Origin: Acidobacteriota bacterium | Lineage (GTDB): Bacteria > Acidobacteriota > Thermoanaerobaculia > UBA5066 | Reading direction: 5' to 3' | NCBI GenBank assembly: GCA_022711615.1 | Contig: JAKLER010000004.1 | Coordinates: 1 to 43,006, forward strand | DNA: 43,006 bases | In this document: one piece after another, positions 39,377 to 43,006 of the stretch | Position numbering within the stretch: position 1 is the stretch's first letter | How the letters are laid out: every line of letters begins with the position of its first letter | The notes under the pieces: model-generated | The model's input: the letters and a program-made list of their open reading frames with translations, nothing else | The model's database searches: none | What the model was told of the DNA's origin: nothing | Position numbers and translations under genes: made by a program

Positions 39377-41635
39377 ATGACGGCGACCCGGCGAGAGTTC
39401 ATCCAGATCGGCGGTGCGGGCCTCGGGGCCGCGGCCCTCGGGTCGGGGCTGACGACGAAGTGGTGGGGGCTCGACCCCGACGTCGTCCACGACCCGGGCA
39501 CCGACGGCGACCAGGTTGTCCCGACCTTCTGCGAGCTCTGCTTCTGGAAGTGCGGCGTCCTCGCCCACGTGAAGGACGGCAAGGTCACGAAGCTCGTCGG
39601 GAACCCCGAGCACCCGCTCTCCCGCGGGAAGCTCTGCCCGCGCGGAACGGGCGGCACGGGTCTCCTCTACGACCCCGACCGGCTGAAGAAGCCGCTCCTC
39701 CGGAGGACGGGCGCGCGCGGGACGCAGGACTTCGAGGAGGTCTCCTGGGGGAAGGCGCTCGACTTCACCGCCGAGAAGCTCCTGAAGATCAAGGCCGAGT
39801 GCGGCCCCGACAAGGTCGCCCTCTTCTCGCACGGCTTCGGCGGCTCGTTCTTCAAGCACCTCCTCTTCGCCTACGGCTCGGCGAACGTCACGGCCCCGTC
39901 CTACGGGCAGTGCCGCGGCCCGCGCGAGGTCGGCTTCAACCTGACCTACGGCGCCTCGCTCGGCTCCCCCGAGGTCCTCGACATCGCGAACTCGCGGGTC
40001 CTCACGCTCATCGGCTCGCACCTCGGCGAGAACATGCACAACACGCAGGTGCAGGACTTCGCGCAGATGATCGCGAAGGGGGGCCAGCTCGTCGTCGTCG
40101 ACCCCCGCTTCTCGACGGCCGCGGGCAAGGCCCGGTACTGGCTCCCGATCAAGCCCGGGACCGACATGGCGCTTCTCCTCGCCTGGATCCACGTCATCCT
40201 CGACGAGGGCCTCTGGGACCGCGACTACGTCGCCGAGAACGCCGTCGGCCTCGACGAGCTGAGGGCGCACGTCGCGGACAAGACCCCCGAGTGGGCCTTC
40301 ACCGAGACGACGATCCCGGCCGCGACGATCGCCGAAACGGCGCGCTTCATCGCGGGCGCCCGGCCCGCCTCGCTGATCCACCCCGGCCGGCACGTCACCT
40401 GGTACGGCGACGACGTCCAGCGCTCGCGCGCCATCGCGATCCTCAACGCGCTCCTCGGGTCGTGGGGACGCCGGGGCGGGATCTTCGTCCCGACGCAGAT
40501 GCCGGTCCCGAAGTACCCGGTCCCCGAGTACGCCGAGAAGCCGAAGGCGACGCAGGACGCCCCGACCGGAACCGTCTACCCGTTCGCCGAGGAGGTCCTC
40601 TCGCACGGCGTGTGCGACGCGACGGTGCCCGGGCGGATCGGGAGCCCCGGCTGTCCCGTCAAGGCGTGGATCGTCTACGGCTCGAACCTCCTCCAGGCGC
40701 TGCCGCAGCGGAAGAACGTCCTGGAGGCGATCCAGAACCTCGCCCTCCTCGTCGCGGTCGACGTCCTCCCGGCCGAGATCGTCGGCTACGCCGACGTCGT
40801 CCTCCCCGAGGCGACCTACCTCGAACGCTGGGACGACATCGCCCCCGTCCCGTGGTCCGAGCCGTTCCTCGCCGTCCGCCAGCAGGTCGTCCCGCCGATG
40901 TACGAGTCGAAGCCGGGCTGGTGGATCGCGAAGGAGCTCGGGAAGAGGCTCGGCCTCGCGGAATACTTCCCCTGGGAGAGCGGCGAGCAGCTCGTCACCG
41001 AGCGGCTGAAGAAGGGCGGCTACGACGTCGAGGCGATCCGGAAGAAGGGGGTCGTCAAGGGGACGCCCGTCCCCGTGAGGACCGAGGAGGGCCTTCAGCT
41101 CGCCTTCGGGACCCCCTCGAAGAAGATCGAGCTCTACTCGAAGCAGATGGCCGACGCGGGCCTGCCGCCCCTGCCCCCCTTCACGCGGCACGAGCAGCCG
41201 GCCGACGGGCAGTTCCGGCTCCTCTTCGGGAGGTCGCCCGTCCACACGTTCGGCCGGACGACGAACAACCGCTTCCTCTCCGAGGTCTACTCCGAGAACG
41301 AGGTCTGGCTGAACGCGAAGGCCGCGCGGGAGCAGGGGCTCGCGCACGGCGACGTCGTGACGCTCGTGAACCAGGACGGCGTCCGTTCGCAGCCCGTGAA
41401 GCTCAAGGTGACACAGCGGATCCGCCCCGACTGCGTCTTCGTCGTCCACGGCTACGGCCACACGAACCCGGGGCTGAAGTTCGCGGCGAACCGCGGGATG
41501 GACGACCAGACGCTCGTGACCCGGATCGCCGTCGACCCGGTCGCCGGGACGACGGGGATGAGCGTCAACTTCGTGGTCATCGAGAAGACCGAGAAGGCCG
41601 CCGACGCGAGCGTCGCGGCGAAGGCGGAGGCCTGA
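39377..41635 (+). CDS. Tat-exported molybdopterin oxidoreductase, Psr/Phs/Ttr-like catalytic subunit
   Basis: This 752-residue member of the DMSO reductase superfamily has a Tat signal (TRREFIQIGGAGLGAAALG, residues 4-22). A [4Fe-4S] site has ligands C52, C55, C59 and C87 (CELCFWKC then KLCPRG), and C179 (YGQCRGPRE) is the likely molybdenum ligand, a Cys rather than Sec. The C-terminal molydopterin-binding domain contains LLFGRSPVHTFGRTTNNRFL. With the ferredoxin and NrfD subunits it forms the layout of polysulfide, thiosulfate, tetrathionate or arsenate-type reductases; the exact substrate cannot be assigned by eye. GGAGG precedes the ATG at 39377. The upstream start at 39332 is rejected because it would place residues before the twin-arginine motif. 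Confidence 0.9.
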   Translation: MTATRREFIQIGGAGLGAAALGSGLTTKWWGLDPDVVHDPGTDGDQVVPTFCELCFWKCGVLAHVKDGKVTKLVGNPEHPLSRGKLCPRGTGGTGLLYDPDRLKKPLLRRTGARGTQDFEEVSWGKALDFTAEKLLKIKAECGPDKVALFSHGFGGSFFKHLLFAYGSANVTAPSYGQCRGPREVGFNLTYGASLGSPEVLDIANSRVLTLIGSHLGENMHNTQVQDFAQMIAKGGQLVVVDPRFSTAAGKARYWLPIKPGTDMALLLAWIHVILDEGLWDRDYVAENAVGLDELRAHVADKTPEWAFTETTIPAATIAETARFIAGARPASLIHPGRHVTWYGDDVQRSRAIAILNALLGSWGRRGGIFVPTQMPVPKYPVPEYAEKPKATQDAPTGTVYPFAEEVLSHGVCDATVPGRIGSPGCPVKAWIVYGSNLLQALPQRKNVLEAIQNLALLVAVDVLPAEIVGYADVVLPEATYLERWDDIAPVPWSEPFLAVRQQVVPPMYESKPGWWIAKELGKRLGLAEYFPWESGEQLVTERLKKGGYDVEAIRKKGVVKGTPVPVRTEEGLQLAFGTPSKKIELYSKQMADAGLPPLPPFTRHEQPADGQFRLLFGRSPVHTFGRTTNNRFLSEVYSENEVWLNAKAAREQGLAHGDVVTLVNQDGVRSQPVKLKVTQRIRPDCVFVVHGYGHTNPGLKFAANRGMDDQTLVTRIAVDPVAGTTGMSVNFVVIEKTEKAADASVAAKAEA

Positions 41636-41636
41636 G

Positions 41637-42194
41637 ATGAGCGCGTCGAGCCCCGCTGCGAAGCGGTACGCGATGACGGTCGACACCCGGCAGTGCGTCG
41701 GGTGCAAGGCGTGCGTCCTCGCCTGCAAGGCCGAGAACGCCGTCCCCGACGGCTTCTGCCGGCAGTGGATCGTCGAGGAGGTCCGGGGCGAGTTCCCGCG
41801 CCTCTCGGCCGAGATCCGCTCCGAGCGCTGCAACCACTGCACCGATGCTCCTTGTGTCAAGAACTGCCCGACGGGCGCCTCCCACGTGAACGAGGGGGGC
41901 GTCGTCCTCGTGACGCACGGGAAATGCTCGGGCTGCAAGGCGTGCATCGCGGCCTGCCCGTACGACGCCCGCTTCGTCCACCCCGAGGGGTACGTCGACA
42001 AGTGCACCTTCTGCCTCCACCGGGTGCAGAAAGGGCTCCCGCCCGCCTGCGTCGGCGTCTGCCCGACCGGCACCCTCACCTTCGGCGATACGAACGACCC
42101 GGAGTCGGCCGTCTCGACGCTCCTCCGCGAGCGGCGCTCGAAGGTGAACCACCCCGAGTCGGGCGCCGGCCCGAACGTCCACTTCCTCGTCTGA
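41637..42194 (+). CDS. Four-cluster ferredoxin subunit (PsrB/TtrB/NrfC-like)
   Basis: This 185-residue electron-transfer subunit has sixteen Cys in four [4Fe-4S] motifs: CVGCKACVLAC, CNHCTDAPCVKNCP, CSGCKACIAACP and CTFC...CVGVCP. It has no signal peptide, so it would travel with the Tat-exported catalytic subunit. It begins one base after that gene's stop. It wires the molybdoenzyme to the membrane subunit encoded next. Confidence 0.94.
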   Translation: MSASSPAAKRYAMTVDTRQCVGCKACVLACKAENAVPDGFCRQWIVEEVRGEFPRLSAEIRSERCNHCTDAPCVKNCPTGASHVNEGGVVLVTHGKCSGCKACIAACPYDARFVHPEGYVDKCTFCLHRVQKGLPPACVGVCPTGTLTFGDTNDPESAVSTLLRERRSKVNHPESGAGPNVHFLV

Positions 42195-42204
42195 GGCGCG
42201 TGAC

Positions 42205-43006
42205 ATGCACGAGCTGATCGAAGCCACCACCACCCGGACGAACCCCGGCATCGACCCGACGCTCCACATCTGGGGCTGGGAGATCGTCGTCTACCTCTTC
42301 CTCGGCGGCCTCGTCGCCGGGATCTTCGTCCTCGCTGCCGCTCTCGAGCTCCGCTCGGGCGAGAAGCCGAAGGGCGACGCGCTGCGGCTCATGCCGTTCG
42401 CCGCCCTCGGGCTCCTCTCCCTCGGCATGGTCGCCCTCTGGCTCGACCTCGCCCACAAGCTCTGGGCCTGGCGCTTCTACCTCTTCTTCCACGCCACCTC
42501 GCCGATGTCGTGGGGCGCCTGGATCCTCGTCCTGATCTACCCCGTCGGCCTCCTCCTGGGGCTCGGGTCGATGAGCGAGGCGCAGCGCGCGTGGCTCCGC
42601 GGAAAGGCGCCGAAGGCGCTCGCTTCTCTCCTCGAGAAGGGCTTCGCGTGGGCAGACGGCGGACGGCGCGGGATCCTCCGGACGAGCGTCGGGATGGGGG
42701 TCGCGCTCGGGATCTACACCGGCCTCCTCCTCGGGACGATGCCCTCGCGGATCGCCTGGAACAGCGCCGTCCTCGGCCCCCTCTTCCTCGCCTCGGGGAT
42801 CTCGACCGGCGCCGCGCTCCTCCTCCTCCTCCCGCTCGAGGAGGGCGAGAGGAAGACGCTCGTGAGGTGGGACGCCGCCGCCATCGTCGCCGAGCTCGTC
42901 CTCGTCGCCCTGATGTTCCTCGGCTGGGCGACCTCGGGCGACGCCGGGCAGTGGGCCGCCGCGCAGTTCCTCGGCGGGCCGTACACGGCCGTCTTCTTCT
43001 CCTGCG
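42205..43006 (+). CDS. NrfD/PsrC-family membrane quinone-interacting subunit (partial, runs off the window)
   Basis: The open frame from ATG 42205 continues to the window edge with 267 complete codons and no stop. Hydrophobic helices begin at IWGWEIVVYLFLGGLVAGIF, a typical NrfD/PsrC first helix, followed by GLLSLGMVALWLDLAHKLWAWRFY and MSWGAWILVLIYPVGLLLGL. At least seven helices are visible. This subunit anchors the molybdoenzyme and ferredoxin subunits and exchanges electrons with the quinone pool. It starts 10 bp after the ferredoxin gene. Confidence 0.92.
   Translation, partial: MHELIEATTTRTNPGIDPTLHIWGWEIVVYLFLGGLVAGIFVLAAALELRSGEKPKGDALRLMPFAALGLLSLGMVALWLDLAHKLWAWRFYLFFHATSPMSWGAWILVLIYPVGLLLGLGSMSEAQRAWLRGKAPKALASLLEKGFAWADGGRRGILRTSVGMGVALGIYTGLLLGTMPSRIAWNSAVLGPLFLASGISTGAALLLLLPLEEGERKTLVRWDAAAIVAELVLVALMFLGWATSGDAGQWAAAQFLGGPYTAVFFSC

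Overview
The window is a very GC-rich (roughly 70 %), gene-dense stretch of a Gram-negative bacterial chromosome. Outer-membrane porins, an OmpA-type protein, Tat and lipoprotein signals, multihaem cytochromes, many GTG starts and dense GTGA/ATGA stop-start overlaps are all present. The gene mix (Pkn-type kinase, c-di-GMP and two-component signalling, CydAB, Psr-like respiratory complex, selenocysteine use) would suit an Acidobacteriota lineage such as Thermoanaerobaculia, but no rRNA or other phylogenetic marker is present and this placement is inference. No tRNA, rRNA, insertion sequence, prophage or CRISPR array was seen, and no gene-free stretch exceeds 300 bases.

Layout. 1-2056 (minus): fatty acyl-CoA metabolism, an acyl-CoA dehydrogenase fused to an SCP2 domain, coupled to a CaiB/BaiF CoA-transferase cut by the window edge. 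2112-6596 (plus): a sigma54-type regulator translationally coupled to a Rieske protein, a cytochrome b and a dodecahaem c-type cytochrome, a compact quinone-linked electron-transfer module. 6546-15803: signalling (membrane Ser/Thr kinase with GAF and zinc-ribbon-like parts, TPR-GGDEF diguanylate cyclase, and a histidine kinase / receiver / receiver-PAS-kinase trio). 15811-20365: peroxide defence (glutathione peroxidase, double CDGSH protein), a porin, an aldo/keto reductase and an internally duplicated outer-membrane protein.

20445-26779 is the most interesting block. It holds a bufferin (copper-binding RiPP) cluster: Cys-rich BufA2-type precursor, DUF692 iron enzyme BufB, partner BufC, and a convergent DoxX gene. 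Divergent from it lies an MsrB-MsrA lipoprotein, followed by an ECF sigma factor and a NrsF/DUF1109 anti-sigma with two cysteines 50 residues apart. The third gene of that sigma operon is selD, and it reads through an in-frame UGA (Sec18) with a SECIS-like hairpin 33 nt downstream. The organism therefore very probably uses selenocysteine, and selenophosphate synthesis is wired into what looks like a metal/redox stress stimulon.

27003-30490: OmpA-like protein and cytochrome bd (CIO-type short Q-loop). 30536-35380: a NifX/NifB-type cofactor-binding protein preceded by a perfect 14-bp palindrome, a PLP decarboxylase, a secreted PHP phosphoesterase and a PutP-like symporter. 35507-43006: a DUF2202 ferritin-like protein, a histidine kinase/NtrC-type regulator pair, and divergently a Psr/Phs-type molybdoenzyme operon (catalytic subunit, four-cluster ferredoxin, NrfD anchor cut by the edge). 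A sigma54-like promoter and two tandem enhancer-like dyads in the divergent intergenic region connect the regulator pair to the molybdoenzyme operon.
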